From: Acidobacteriaceae bacterium
GTDB taxonomy: Bacteria > Acidobacteriota > Terriglobia > Terriglobales > Acidobacteriaceae
DNA: 64,000 bases
NCBI GenBank assembly: GCA_003134855.1
Contig: PLCS01000007.1
Coordinates: forward strand, 257,011-321,010
Reading direction: 5' to 3'
Of this stretch, positions 53,931 to 63,300 are shown piece after piece. The notes under the pieces are model-generated. The model made no database searches and was not told the origin of the DNA. It worked only from the letters and a program-made list of their open reading frames with translations. Position 1 is the first letter of the stretch. Each line of letters opens with the position of its first letter. Made by a program: the position numbers and the translations under genes.

Positions 53931-54659
53931 ATGGAAGAAATCGTCAACGTCGAAGCAGTCAGCCGAAGATTTCCCCTGGATAACAGTCCAGCGCATCACC
54001 CGGCGCACAGATTTGTCAGCGCCCTCACGCACGCCAACCTGCGCGTCACCGCCGGCGAGTTTCTGGCGATCGCCGGGCCCAGCGGAAGCGGCAAGACGAC
54101 CCTGCTGAATCTGATCGGTTGCATCGATCAGCCCACCACCGGGCGCATCCTGGTCGATGGCGTGGACACCTCGCAACTGAAGCCCGCCGGCATGAGCAAG
54201 CTGCGCCGCGAAAGAATCGGCTTTGTCTTTCAGACCTTCAATCTGATTCCCGTCTTCACCGCCGCCGAGAACGTCGAGTACCCGCTGCTGATTCAGGGTG
54301 TCAGCAGTGGCGAGCGCCGCGAGCGTGTCGCCCAGGCGCTGGAGAGCGTTGGCCTCTCGTCGCGCGCCAACCAACGCCCCGACCTGCTCTCCGGCGGCGA
54401 ACGCCAGCGGGTCGCCGTGGCGCGCGCCATCGTGCATCGTCCAGCGCTGGTGCTGGCCGACGAGCCGACCGCCAACCTGGACACGCACAACGCCACCCAG
54501 CTCATCGACCTGATGCACGGCCTCAACCGCAGCCTCGGCCTCACCTTCATCTTCTCCACGCATGACGCGCGCCTGCTCGAACACACCGAGCGCATCATTC
54601 GGCTTACGGATGGCGAAGTGGTTTCCGATACCGCGAGCGAAGGAGGCAGCCGTGGCTAA
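53931..54659 (+). CDS. LolD/MacB-type ABC transporter ATP-binding protein
   Basis: The ATG at 53931, behind AAAGGGAG, gives 242 residues. Walker A is GPSGSGKTTLLNLIG, the Q-loop FVFQTFNLIPVFTAAENVEYP, the signature LSGGERQRVAVARA, Walker B LVLADEPTANLD, and the switch His in STHDARLLEH. This is the lipoprotein-release/macrolide-export class. It overlaps the permease gene by 8 bp. The upstream frame extension has no domain support. Confidence 0.95.
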   Translation: MEEIVNVEAVSRRFPLDNSPAHHPAHRFVSALTHANLRVTAGEFLAIAGPSGSGKTTLLNLIGCIDQPTTGRILVDGVDTSQLKPAGMSKLRRERIGFVFQTFNLIPVFTAAENVEYPLLIQGVSSGERRERVAQALESVGLSSRANQRPDLLSGGERQRVAVARAIVHRPALVLADEPTANLDTHNATQLIDLMHGLNRSLGLTFIFSTHDARLLEHTERIIRLTDGEVVSDTASEGGSRG

Positions 54660-55881
54660 ATTTCTTCTTCTTGCATTCAGAAACATCTTCCGCAACCGCC
54701 GTCGCACGCTGATGACCTTATTCATGGTCGGCGGAGGCGTCGCCGGATTACTACTGGCCGGCGGCTACTTTGCCTTCATGACGCACGGCCTCCGCGAAGA
54801 CACCATCAACAGCGGCCTCGGTCATATGCAGATCTTCACCGCCGATCACTTTAACCGCGACGAAAATCGTGTCCTCGATACCGGCATCGACAACTGGCGT
54901 CAGGTGGCCGCCTCCGTCAAGACGGGCAGTCATGTGCGCGGCATCGCACCCCGCATCGATTTCTACGGCATGGTCTCTAATGGAACCAAAGCCGCCGGAT
55001 TCATGGGCAGCGCCGTCGATCCGGAAGCGGAAAAATCCCTCGGTTTCATCACCCACATCGAATCGGGACGCAATCTCGATCCGAAGCCCAGCGGCGAGGT
55101 CGAGGCGCTCATCGGCAATGGCCTGGCCAAGTCCATGAACGTCGGCATCGGCGACGGCTTGACGGTGCTGGCCATGACCTCTGACGGCGCGCTCAACGGC
55201 GTCGATGTTCAGATCGTCGGCATCATCAACTCCGGCGCAGCGGAAAGGGACGCGCGCTATCTGCGCATCACTCTGCCCGCCGCGCAGCGCCTGCTGCAAA
55301 GCGATCGTGTTACCAACCTCGTGGTAGGTCTCGATTCCACGGATAACACTGATCGGGCCTATGCCGAGATGATGCCGCACTTGAACGGCCTCTCCCAGCG
55401 GTTGGAACTCAAGAAATGGATTGACCTGGCCACCTATTACAAGCAGGTCAACTCCATGTTCAACGGCATCTTCCTCTTCATGGGCATCATTGTTTTCTTC
55501 ATGGTCCTCATGTCCAGTGTCAATACGCTGCTGATGAGTATGTTCGAACGCACGCGTGAGATCGGCACCATGCTGGCCATGGGCACGCCCCGCGCATGGA
55601 TCGTGGCGCTGTTTATGGTCGAGGCCACGCTGCTCGGCGTGATGGGCGCGGTCCTTGGCCTGGCCGCGGGCAATCTCCTGGGCGCGCTGCTGAACTCATC
55701 CGGACTGCACATGCCGCCGCCCCCCGGCTACAGCGTTCCCATGCCCTTCAGAGTCCGCTACGTGCCGTTGGAGATGGTAGGCTCGTCCTTGCTGGTCATT
55801 GTCTCGCTGGCTCTTGCATCCATCTTGCCGGCGGTCCGCGCATCCCGGCTCAGAATTGCGGAGGCTCTTGCTCATGTCTAA
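54652..55881 (+). CDS. FtsX-type ABC permease, LolC/LolE-like
   Basis: A GTG start at 54652 behind AAGGAGG gives 409 residues. LAFRNIFRNRRRTLMTLFMVGGGVAG is the standard N-terminal helix. A large periplasmic MacB-PCD-like domain (residues ~45-270) and three C-terminal helices follow, with RTREIGTMLAMGTPRAWIVALFMVEATLLG and ILPAVRASRLRIAEALAHV. Such permeases extract lipoproteins or lipids from the inner membrane rather than importing solutes. A single permease gene implies a homodimer, unlike LolC/LolE. Confidence 0.94.
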   Translation: MAKFLLLAFRNIFRNRRRTLMTLFMVGGGVAGLLLAGGYFAFMTHGLREDTINSGLGHMQIFTADHFNRDENRVLDTGIDNWRQVAASVKTGSHVRGIAPRIDFYGMVSNGTKAAGFMGSAVDPEAEKSLGFITHIESGRNLDPKPSGEVEALIGNGLAKSMNVGIGDGLTVLAMTSDGALNGVDVQIVGIINSGAAERDARYLRITLPAAQRLLQSDRVTNLVVGLDSTDNTDRAYAEMMPHLNGLSQRLELKKWIDLATYYKQVNSMFNGIFLFMGIIVFFMVLMSSVNTLLMSMFERTREIGTMLAMGTPRAWIVALFMVEATLLGVMGAVLGLAAGNLLGALLNSSGLHMPPPPGYSVPMPFRVRYVPLEMVGSSLLVIVSLALASILPAVRASRLRIAEALAHV

Positions 55882-56632
55882 AATCAACAGCATTCTGCGC
55901 ACATTCCTGCTGCTCTTTGTTGCGAGCTTTCTGCTGGCCTGCGGGCTGGTCTGCCGCGCCGCAACTCCCGACGCCGAAGCCCTGCTCAAGCGCTCCGACT
56001 CGTACCGCAACGGATGGCCCTCCTATGTGCTGCGGGTCAAGATCACTCACTATGAATCCGGCAAAGCGGACGAAGATAAACTCTACGAGGTCTCGCAGAA
56101 GGGAACGGAGAAGACCTACGTCGAATTTTTGAGTCCGCGCGAAAAAGGCCAGCATCTGCTGATGCTGGGCGACGATATGTGGGTCTATCTGCCCGACACA
56201 AGCCGCCCGGTGCGCATCACCCCGCTGGAACGGCTGAACGGCGACGCCTCCAACGGCGACGTGGCCCGCACCAACTATGCCGTCGATTACTCGGCCGTCT
56301 ATCTGCGCACGGAGAAGGTGGGCGCGGAAAATTGCTACGTGCTTGATTTGACAGCCAAGCGCAAAGGCTCGACCTATCAACGCATTCTCTACTGGCTGCG
56401 CGTGGTAGATGCGCGCCCAGTGAGGGCGGAGTACTATCTCACCTCCGGCAAGCACATCAAATCCGCCACCTTCGACGATTATTATATCGTCGGCGGCAGA
56501 CCGATCCTCCATCGCTGGACCCTCTACGACGAAATTCGCCACAACTCGCACAGCGTGCTGGAGTACTCCGGCGTCGCCCCGCGCGAGCTGCCCGACAAGC
56601 TCTTCTATCAGGGACGCACGGATCGTTTCTGA
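55874..56632 (+). CDS. LolA-like outer-membrane lipoprotein-sorting protein
   Basis: The ATG at 55874 overlaps the permease stop by 8 bp and gives 252 residues. A hydrophobic signal (LRTFLLLFVASFLLACGLVCRA) is followed by a LolA/LolB-fold domain: ADEDKLYEVSQKGTEKTYVEFLSPREKGQHLLMLGDDMWVYLPDT and YYLTSGKHIKSATFDDY, quoted as separate landmarks VEFLSPREKG, MWVYLPDT and HIKSATFDDY. These proteins carry hydrophobic cargo across the periplasm. With the ABC genes it forms a complete Lol-like path. Confidence 0.9.
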   Translation: MSKINSILRTFLLLFVASFLLACGLVCRAATPDAEALLKRSDSYRNGWPSYVLRVKITHYESGKADEDKLYEVSQKGTEKTYVEFLSPREKGQHLLMLGDDMWVYLPDTSRPVRITPLERLNGDASNGDVARTNYAVDYSAVYLRTEKVGAENCYVLDLTAKRKGSTYQRILYWLRVVDARPVRAEYYLTSGKHIKSATFDDYYIVGGRPILHRWTLYDEIRHNSHSVLEYSGVAPRELPDKLFYQGRTDRF

Positions 56633-56669
56633 TGCATCGACCTTCACTCTGGAATGAAAGGATAATGAA

Positions 56670-57134
56670 ATGTTCTCGACAATCAAACTGATCGCCGCGT
56701 TGCCCCTGCTCTCGTGCGCACTGCTCATCTCCTCCGCCGGCCGGCTCAGCGCGCAGGCGTCAGCAACGTCCACACAAAGCGCCTCCACGCTTACCGTTCG
56801 CGTCACAGGAATACGAAATGCGAACGGAAAAATCCGCCTTGCCCTGTATCGCGATTCCAATTTCGTTGAAGGCCGTGAGGTTGAGATCGACGCCAAAACA
56901 TTGAGCGCTACAACCGTCTTCGCGAATTTGCCGCGGGGAGAGTACTCGGTGAATCTATTCCACGACGAAAACATGAACGGCAAGATGGATTCGAATCTCT
57001 TTGGAATGCCGGTGGAAGGCTACGGGTTCTCCAACAATCCCGCGAAAAGAATGGGAAAGCCGGGATTCGATGAAACAAACTTTCAGTTGAATCAGCCGGA
57101 ATGTTCCATCGAAATCATTATGATTTATTGGTAA
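56670..57134 (+). CDS. DUF2141 family secreted protein
   Basis: This 154-residue protein has a signal peptide (LIAALPLLSCALLISSAGRLSAQ) and a beta-rich domain typical of DUF2141: LTVRVTGIRNANGKIRLALYRD, FANLPRGEYSVNLFHDENMNGKMD and GFSNNPAKRMGKPGFDET. The ENMNGKMD loop may bind calcium. Function unknown. It lies between the LolA-like and barrel genes in the same direction, so it may be part of the export cluster. Confidence 0.85.
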   Translation: MFSTIKLIAALPLLSCALLISSAGRLSAQASATSTQSASTLTVRVTGIRNANGKIRLALYRDSNFVEGREVEIDAKTLSATTVFANLPRGEYSVNLFHDENMNGKMDSNLFGMPVEGYGFSNNPAKRMGKPGFDETNFQLNQPECSIEIIMIYW

Positions 57135-57158
57135 TGAACGCAGGTTGGGTGTGAATGC

Positions 57159-57200
57159 GGATGCCCCAGGTCTCGCTTCTGAGACCTGGGAAACCACAAT
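57159..57200. repeat. Hairpin repeat copy after DUF2141 gene
   Basis: GATGCCCCA and TGGGAAACCACAA edges flank the stem AGGTCTC/GAGACCT with a GCTTCT loop. It is 25 bp past the DUF2141 stop and could act as a partial terminator inside the cluster. Confidence 0.8.
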
Positions 57201-57249
57201 TCCTGGCAGTATTTATTGAAGTGATCCACAACGCCCGAGAGCAAGCCCG

Positions 57250-58452
57250 ATGAAACTCGCACACACATTTCCGGCAATTCTGTTCCTCGCCATCGCGGCC
57301 ATCGCCGCTGCGCAGGATGAACCTCCGCCGGAGCCCCGCCATGACTTCCGCTATGCCTTCTCGGCCATCGATGATGCAACCTTCGATAGCAGTCTGCAAC
57401 CGCCGCTGCCGCCGTCGGCGTCGATGTTGAAGGAGCCTTCTGTCACGCTCTTTCAGAATCAATTGCTGCTTGAGCCTTCTTTCACGCTTCGCTACCGCTC
57501 TCGCTGGAGTCTTGCGTCGAGTGTGGTGGGCCTCTCGCAGACATTTCGCGGACTATCCGCAGCGGACTTCGATCTGCCGCCGGGCAACGCCGCCGCCTCC
57601 GCCGCGCTGAACGCAGCGCTTGAGCCATACACTGGCACACATTCTCAACTGCGCGTCAAAGAGATGTATGGTGGCCTCTCCGCCGGAGACTTCGACTTCA
57701 TGCTGGGCCGGCGAATTGTGCGTTGGGGAACCGGCTATGCCTTCACGCCCGCTGGCTTTCTCGACCCGCCCCGTGTTCCCACCAACCCCACCGACCGCCT
57801 CAATCTCAACCAGGGGCGCGACATGGTCAAGGCGGACTTTGTTCACGGCCCGCACGCTCTTTCGCTGGCCTGGTCCACTGCCGCGCTCGCCCCCGCCGGG
57901 TCAAACCTGCGCGACACCACCGCTTTCCGGTATAACGTTCTTGTGCATGGATTCGACACTTCGCTGATCGCCGGCGACGACCGCGGCGGTGACAGTTTTG
58001 GCGGCCTCACCTTCACCCGCGTCTTCGGCCAGGCCTGGGAGCTGCACGGCGAGGCAGCATGGCGCGAACAGGGCGCGATCCTGATGGGCGCAAAATACAC
58101 CACCACATGGGGCATTTCCTTTATTGGAGAGTTCTACACCCCGCCCAATACTGCGTACTATCGCGATAGCACCATCTCGCCATCAGCCGGCCGCCAGCAC
58201 TATGCTTTCCTGTACGCAGGTAAGTCGCGGCTTCGCGAACTGCCCGGTTGGAAGCAGTGGGATCTCTCCGCCTCGATGGTTGAGAATCTGAATGACAACA
58301 GTTACGTTGTAATCTTCGATGCCAACCGGCGCTTCGGCAATCACTTTTCCTCTTACCTGCACCTGCAAGTTCCGCATGGTGGCAAGACAACGGATTACGG
58401 CGCCACGCCTTACTCCGCGGCAACGTCAGTGGGGGTTCGTTTTCAGCTATGA
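57250..58452 (+). CDS. Outer-membrane beta-barrel protein (DUF1302/alginate-export-like)
   Basis: This 400-residue protein has a signal peptide (MKLAHTFPAILFLAIAAIAAAQ) and many amphipathic strands ending in aromatic residues. LMLGRRIVRWGTGYAFTPAGFL resembles DUF1302-type porins, and the C-terminus VGVRFQL has the terminal hydrophobic residue of outer-membrane barrels. It has a 4-bp overlap with the kinase gene. With the Lol-like genes it would form the outer-membrane part of an export route. The barrel class is inferred. Confidence 0.8.
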   Translation: MKLAHTFPAILFLAIAAIAAAQDEPPPEPRHDFRYAFSAIDDATFDSSLQPPLPPSASMLKEPSVTLFQNQLLLEPSFTLRYRSRWSLASSVVGLSQTFRGLSAADFDLPPGNAAASAALNAALEPYTGTHSQLRVKEMYGGLSAGDFDFMLGRRIVRWGTGYAFTPAGFLDPPRVPTNPTDRLNLNQGRDMVKADFVHGPHALSLAWSTAALAPAGSNLRDTTAFRYNVLVHGFDTSLIAGDDRGGDSFGGLTFTRVFGQAWELHGEAAWREQGAILMGAKYTTTWGISFIGEFYTPPNTAYYRDSTISPSAGRQHYAFLYAGKSRLRELPGWKQWDLSASMVENLNDNSYVVIFDANRRFGNHFSSYLHLQVPHGGKTTDYGATPYSAATSVGVRFQL

Positions 58453-59558
58453 TCTCCGAGATCAATCCGGCAACGAACAATCACTCCGCGAACCGCGGAG
58501 TGAAGTTCAGCTACGCTTCGGCCCTGCTCAGAGTCTTTGTTTATATTTGCGCGGCCACGCTGCTGGTTGTTGCGCTCCTCCTCTCGCTGGGACTCATGCG
58601 ACTGTCCCAGAGTGGCGGCCATTTTGTGGCTGCCTTTGTCTATTCCACGACGATTTCCGTGCTGTCGATATTGGTCCTCAACTGGATCAGCCACCGCTAT
58701 ACGGAGAAATACCCACGGCTCGTGGTTCTCATGCAGGCCCTGGCCCTGGTTTGCACGGCCATCGCCGGCGACCTCGCAGCTGGAGTCATCTTCCAGATCG
58801 TTCGACTGATTCCGCCCAGCGGCTATTGGGCAGAATTCAAAGCGTCGGCGCCGTTCAGCGTTGTGGTCACGCTGGTCATTGGCCTCAGCATTACCACTTA
58901 TGAGACGCTGCGCTACAAGTTTCAGGAGGCCCAACTCGAGCTCCGCACGAAACAGGTGGAGCAGGAGCGCGCCTACAAGCTGCTGGCCGAGGCGCAGCTT
59001 TCTTCGCTCGAATCCCGCATCCATCCCCACTTTCTCTTCAACACGCTCAACTCCATCGCGGCGCTGATTCCCAGGGATCCGCAGTTAGCCGAAGATACGG
59101 TCGGCAAACTTGCCTCGCTGCTGCGCTTCTCTCTCAACGCCAATCACAGCGGCCTGACGCCGCTCAGCCAGGAACTCAAGATTGTCCGCGACTATCTTGA
59201 AATTGAAAAGACGCGCTTCGGCCCGCGGCTGCGTTATGAGATCGCGATTCCCGAAGCTCTGCAGGACACGAATGTGCCGCCGCTGGCGCTGCAATCGCTG
59301 GTGGAAAACGCCGTGAAGCACGTGGTCTCAGAGCGCAGCCAGGGCGCCACGATTCACATTCGTGGGTCGGAAGAAGCCGGCCGCATCCTGCTCGAAGTCA
59401 GCGACGACGGACCCGGCTTCTCGCTCGATGCCATCACGCCCGAACACGGCCTGGGCAATCTCATTGCGCGCCTCGATCTGCTCTTTGGCGGCGACGGCAG
59501 GCTGGAAGTCGCGCGCGAAAATGATCGAACCGTTGTACGGCTCTCCTTTCCCGCATAA
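58449..59558 (+). CDS. LytS/YehU-type sensor histidine kinase
   Basis: This 369-residue protein has four membrane segments in the first ~150 residues and a short coiled coil. The His_kinase motif is SRIHPHFLFNTLNSIAALI, and the ATPase domain has LVENAVKHV and SDDGPGF. This class pairs with LytTR regulators, encoded by the next gene. The ATG overlaps the barrel gene (ATGA), linking signalling to the export cluster. Confidence 0.95.
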   Translation: MISEINPATNNHSANRGVKFSYASALLRVFVYICAATLLVVALLLSLGLMRLSQSGGHFVAAFVYSTTISVLSILVLNWISHRYTEKYPRLVVLMQALALVCTAIAGDLAAGVIFQIVRLIPPSGYWAEFKASAPFSVVVTLVIGLSITTYETLRYKFQEAQLELRTKQVEQERAYKLLAEAQLSSLESRIHPHFLFNTLNSIAALIPRDPQLAEDTVGKLASLLRFSLNANHSGLTPLSQELKIVRDYLEIEKTRFGPRLRYEIAIPEALQDTNVPPLALQSLVENAVKHVVSERSQGATIHIRGSEEAGRILLEVSDDGPGFSLDAITPEHGLGNLIARLDLLFGGDGRLEVARENDRTVVRLSFPA

Positions 59559-59569
59559 TGGAGTAACCC

Positions 59570-60358
59570 ATGGAATCAGAACCGCCGCGCGCCTATCTCG
59601 TCGATGACGAACCGCTGGCCATTGAGCGCCTGAGTCGCCTGCTCGCGAGCGCCGGCGGCCTGCGCATCGCCGGCAGCGCCACCGATCCGGCCGAAGCTCT
59701 CGATTTTTTGAATCGCGAATCCATTGACGTTCTCTTCCTCGACATTCAAATGCCCGGTATGAACGGCTTCGAACTGCTCTCGCGCCTCAACGAGCAGCCC
59801 TTCGTGATTTTCACGACCGCCTACGACGAATATGCGCTCAAGGCCTTCGAGGTCAACTCCATCGATTACCTGCTGAAGCCCATTGAGCCGGAGCTGCTGG
59901 CGCGCGCACTGAAGAAGCTCGAGCGGCTGCGTCTGCCCGTCCAGCAGGATTGGCAGCGGAATCCGGAGCTGCCCGCGCTGCTCAAGGAGTTAGCCGCATC
60001 GCTGCGCGGTGAACGCGCCGAGTATCCGCGCCGCATCGCCACGCGCGTGGGCGAGCGCATTTCATTTCTCGATCTGGATGCCGTCACACACTTTATCGCC
60101 AGCGACAAGCTCACCTATGCTGTGGCAAACGGACGCCAGCATTGCGTTGACCAGACGATCACCGAACTGGAGCGGCGGCTCGATCCGGCAAAGTTTCTGC
60201 GCGTGCACCGCTCCGCGCTGGTGAATGTGGAGTGGATTCACGAGGTGAATTCGTGGTTCGCCGGCAAGGTCATCCTCTCACTCAAGGACGCCCAGCGGAC
60301 GCAGATTCCCGTCGCCCGCGATCGCGTCCGCGCTCTGAAAGCGCGCCTGGGCATCTAG
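59570..60358 (+). CDS. LytTR-family response regulator
   Basis: This 262-residue protein has a receiver domain (VDDEPLAIERL, LFLDIQMPGMNGFELL with the phospho-Asp, FTTAYDEYALKAFEVNSIDYLLKP). A LytTR DNA-binding domain lies at about 155-258 (ATRVGERISFLDLDAVTHFIASDKLTY, FLRVHRSALVN). It likely controls the export cluster upstream; no binding site was identified. Confidence 0.95.
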   Translation: MESEPPRAYLVDDEPLAIERLSRLLASAGGLRIAGSATDPAEALDFLNRESIDVLFLDIQMPGMNGFELLSRLNEQPFVIFTTAYDEYALKAFEVNSIDYLLKPIEPELLARALKKLERLRLPVQQDWQRNPELPALLKELAASLRGERAEYPRRIATRVGERISFLDLDAVTHFIASDKLTYAVANGRQHCVDQTITELERRLDPAKFLRVHRSALVNVEWIHEVNSWFAGKVILSLKDAQRTQIPVARDRVRALKARLGI

Positions 60359-60398
60359 CGCGTTTTTCAATCATGACTTGAATCTGAACTGATCTTCC

Positions 60399-63300
60399 TT
60401 ACTGCACGGTGAGCGTGACTACGCCCGAACTCGTCACCTGATGAGTCTGCGTCCCACCACCACCGCCTCCGCCGCCTCCGTCTGAATTCCCACGACCGCC
60501 GCCGCAGCCGGTGCAGAGAGCCGCTCCAGCCAGCAGAACCAGCCCCAGGCAGGCGGTCACCCAGACACCGCGCGCCGCCAGCCGCTTGCGCATAATCATC
60601 AGCGGAAGCAGAAGAATGGGCAGCAGAATCCACGAAGTCGACGCGTCTGAGACTGTCTCAACAAGGACGACCGTGATTTGATAGGTTCCCTTGGGGGTTG
60701 TTGAGGTAGTGGTAATTGTCAGCGTGCCGGAGGCGTAACTGCAAGTTGCTCCGGCGGGCAGATTCAGGCAGGTGACCGAGACGGATGTCACGGAGGCAGG
60801 CAGTGTAATCGTATAGATCGCCTTGGAACCGGCGGTCACTGTCGCTGTCACTGCGGTGATCGCCGGCGCTGTCGAACCCGATCCGGAAGTATCCACTTCA
60901 AACTGCAATGCGTTGGAAGTGCCGCCGCCAGGAGTGGGCGTCTGCACGGTAATGGCCGTGATTCCAGCGCTGGCAATCTCCACTGCGGTCACCGATGCCG
61001 TAAGTTGCGTCGCGTTGACGTAGGTTGTAGTGAGCGCGGTCGCACCCCAATAGATTGTCGAGCCGGAGATGAAGCCCGTTCCGGTGACGGTCAGTGTAAA
61101 GGCCGCGCCGCCCGCGCTCAAGAATGCAGGCGACAGACTGCTGGTGACCGGTACAGGATTGTTGATGGTGTAGGCGGCGGTTGCAACGGAGCTTTGGGAG
61201 TAGCCGCTGGCCGTTGCAATCGCTTCAATCGTCTCTGTGTTGGAGACGGTGATCGGACCGCTGTACACGGCCGAAGCTATGGTCGGCGTGGTTCCGTCGG
61301 TGGTGTAGTAGATCGCGGTGCCTGCCGTCGCATCGCTGATCGTTACCGTCTGCGGCGTGGTGTAAGTGCTGGCTGGCACACTGAAGGTTGGGGTGGCGGC
61401 TGGGAGCAGATTGATGGTGTAAGCGGCGGTTGCAACGGCGCTGGTGGTGCAGCCTGTGGCCGTTGCAATCGCCTTCAGCGTTTCTGTGGACGAGACGGTG
61501 ATTGGGCCGCCGTATACCGTCGAGTTCGTCGTCGGCGTGGTTCCATCGGTAGTGTAGTAAATGGTTGCCCCAGCCGTCGTATCGCTGATTGTTACCGACT
61601 GGATCGTGGTGTAGGTCCCGGCTGCCACGCTGAAAGTTGGTTTCGCGGTTGCCGGTGGTGGTTGATATTTCCAAAGGTCGTTGAGATCGCCACCATAGCC
61701 GTTGCCTGCGCCCCCAAAGAGCCAGAGACTGCCGCTGCTGTCGGTCCAGCTCATAGCGGAAGAGCGGCCTCCGGGGATGATTCCGGCAGGTGGCACGCCC
61801 AACGTGCCGTACACACCGGACTGGTTTCGAACACTGCTTCCGCCCATCCAGGTCCATTGGTTCATGGAAGGATTGAACTCCCAAAGGTCATTGAGTTCGC
61901 CGTTGTTTCCGTTTGCATCGAAGCCTGCGCCCCCAAAGAGCCAGAAGTTGCCGCTGCTATCAGTCCAGCTAGCAGAGCCCTGGCGGCTTCCAGGGTTGTT
62001 TCCCGCGGCGGGCGTTCCCAACGTGCCGTACACACCGGACTGGTCATAAACGCTGTTTCCGCCCATCCATGTCCATTCGTTCGTGGAAGAATTGAACTCC
62101 CGAAGGTCGTTGAGATAAACGCCATCTTCGTTATCAACGGTGGAGTAGAAGCCCCCAAAAAGCCAGAGATGGCCGCTGCTGTCGGTCCAGGCCGAAGCAC
62201 CATCGCGGGCTCCGGGGATGTTGCCGGCAGCAGGTGTTCCCAACGTGCCGTACACTCCGGGCTGGGTGACCGTGCTGCTTCCGCCCATCCAGGTCCATTC
62301 ATTTGTAGAAGGATTGAACTCCCATAGGTCGTTGAGATAGCCCCAATTGTCGTTGGCATCGTAGCCCTTGCCGCCAAAGAGCCAGAGGTCGCCGCTGCTG
62401 TCGGTCCAGCTCGCAGCCGAATAGCGGCTTCCGGGGATGTTTCCGGCAGCAGGCACGCCCAACGTGCCGTACACTCCGGGCTGGCCACTCCCGTTGGGGA
62501 CCGTGCTGCTTCCGCCCATCCACGCCCATTCGTTCGTGGAAGGATTGAACTCCCAAAGGTCGTTGAGGTAGCTGCCTTTTCCGTAGGCATCGATGCCGAG
62601 GCCCCCAAAGAGCCAGAAATTGCCGCTGCTGTCGGTCCAACTCGCGGCTCCCTCGCGGCCTCCGGGGATGTTTCCGGCAGCAGGCGTTCCCAACGTGCCA
62701 TACACCCCGGCTTGATTGCCCGTGAAGCTCCCGCCCATCCAGGTCCATTCGTTCGTAGAGGGATTGAACTCCCAAAGGTCGTTGAAAAAGCTAGAATTAT
62801 AGCCGCCGCCAAAGAGCCAGAGATTGCCGCTGCTGTCGGTCCAACTGTTCGCCGAATCGCGGCATCCGGGGATGTTTCCGGCCGCGGGCACGCCCAATGT
62901 GCCGTATACTCCGGTCCCTTCATATAAATAGCTGCTTCCACCCATCCAGGTCCATCCGGGTGTGCCGCTGGCCATGGGAGTCACAACCTGACTCACCGTA
63001 TTCGACGTGCTGCCGGTAAAGTTCGCGTCGCCGCTATACGCCGCCGAAATCGAATCCGTACCCTCCGGCAGCGCCGTGTTTCTTAATACAGCCTGTTTGC
63101 CACTCAGGGAGACGGTCCTCAGCGTCGTGCCCCAATTGCTGAACAGGACCGTACCGGTGGGCGTACCGCTAAACTGCCCTGAGACGGTCGCCGTGAAGGT
63201 CACGTATTGTCCGGCATCGGACGGATTCTGCGACGAAGTCAATGTTGTGTAGGAGTTGGCTTTGCTGACCGTCAGGCTGACGGCTGTCGAGGTGCTGCGA

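Noticed and set aside
61665..62950. Direct-repeat array as a non-coding element
   Set aside because: The ~210-230-bp period is in frame and encodes kelch-like units of the large surface protein.
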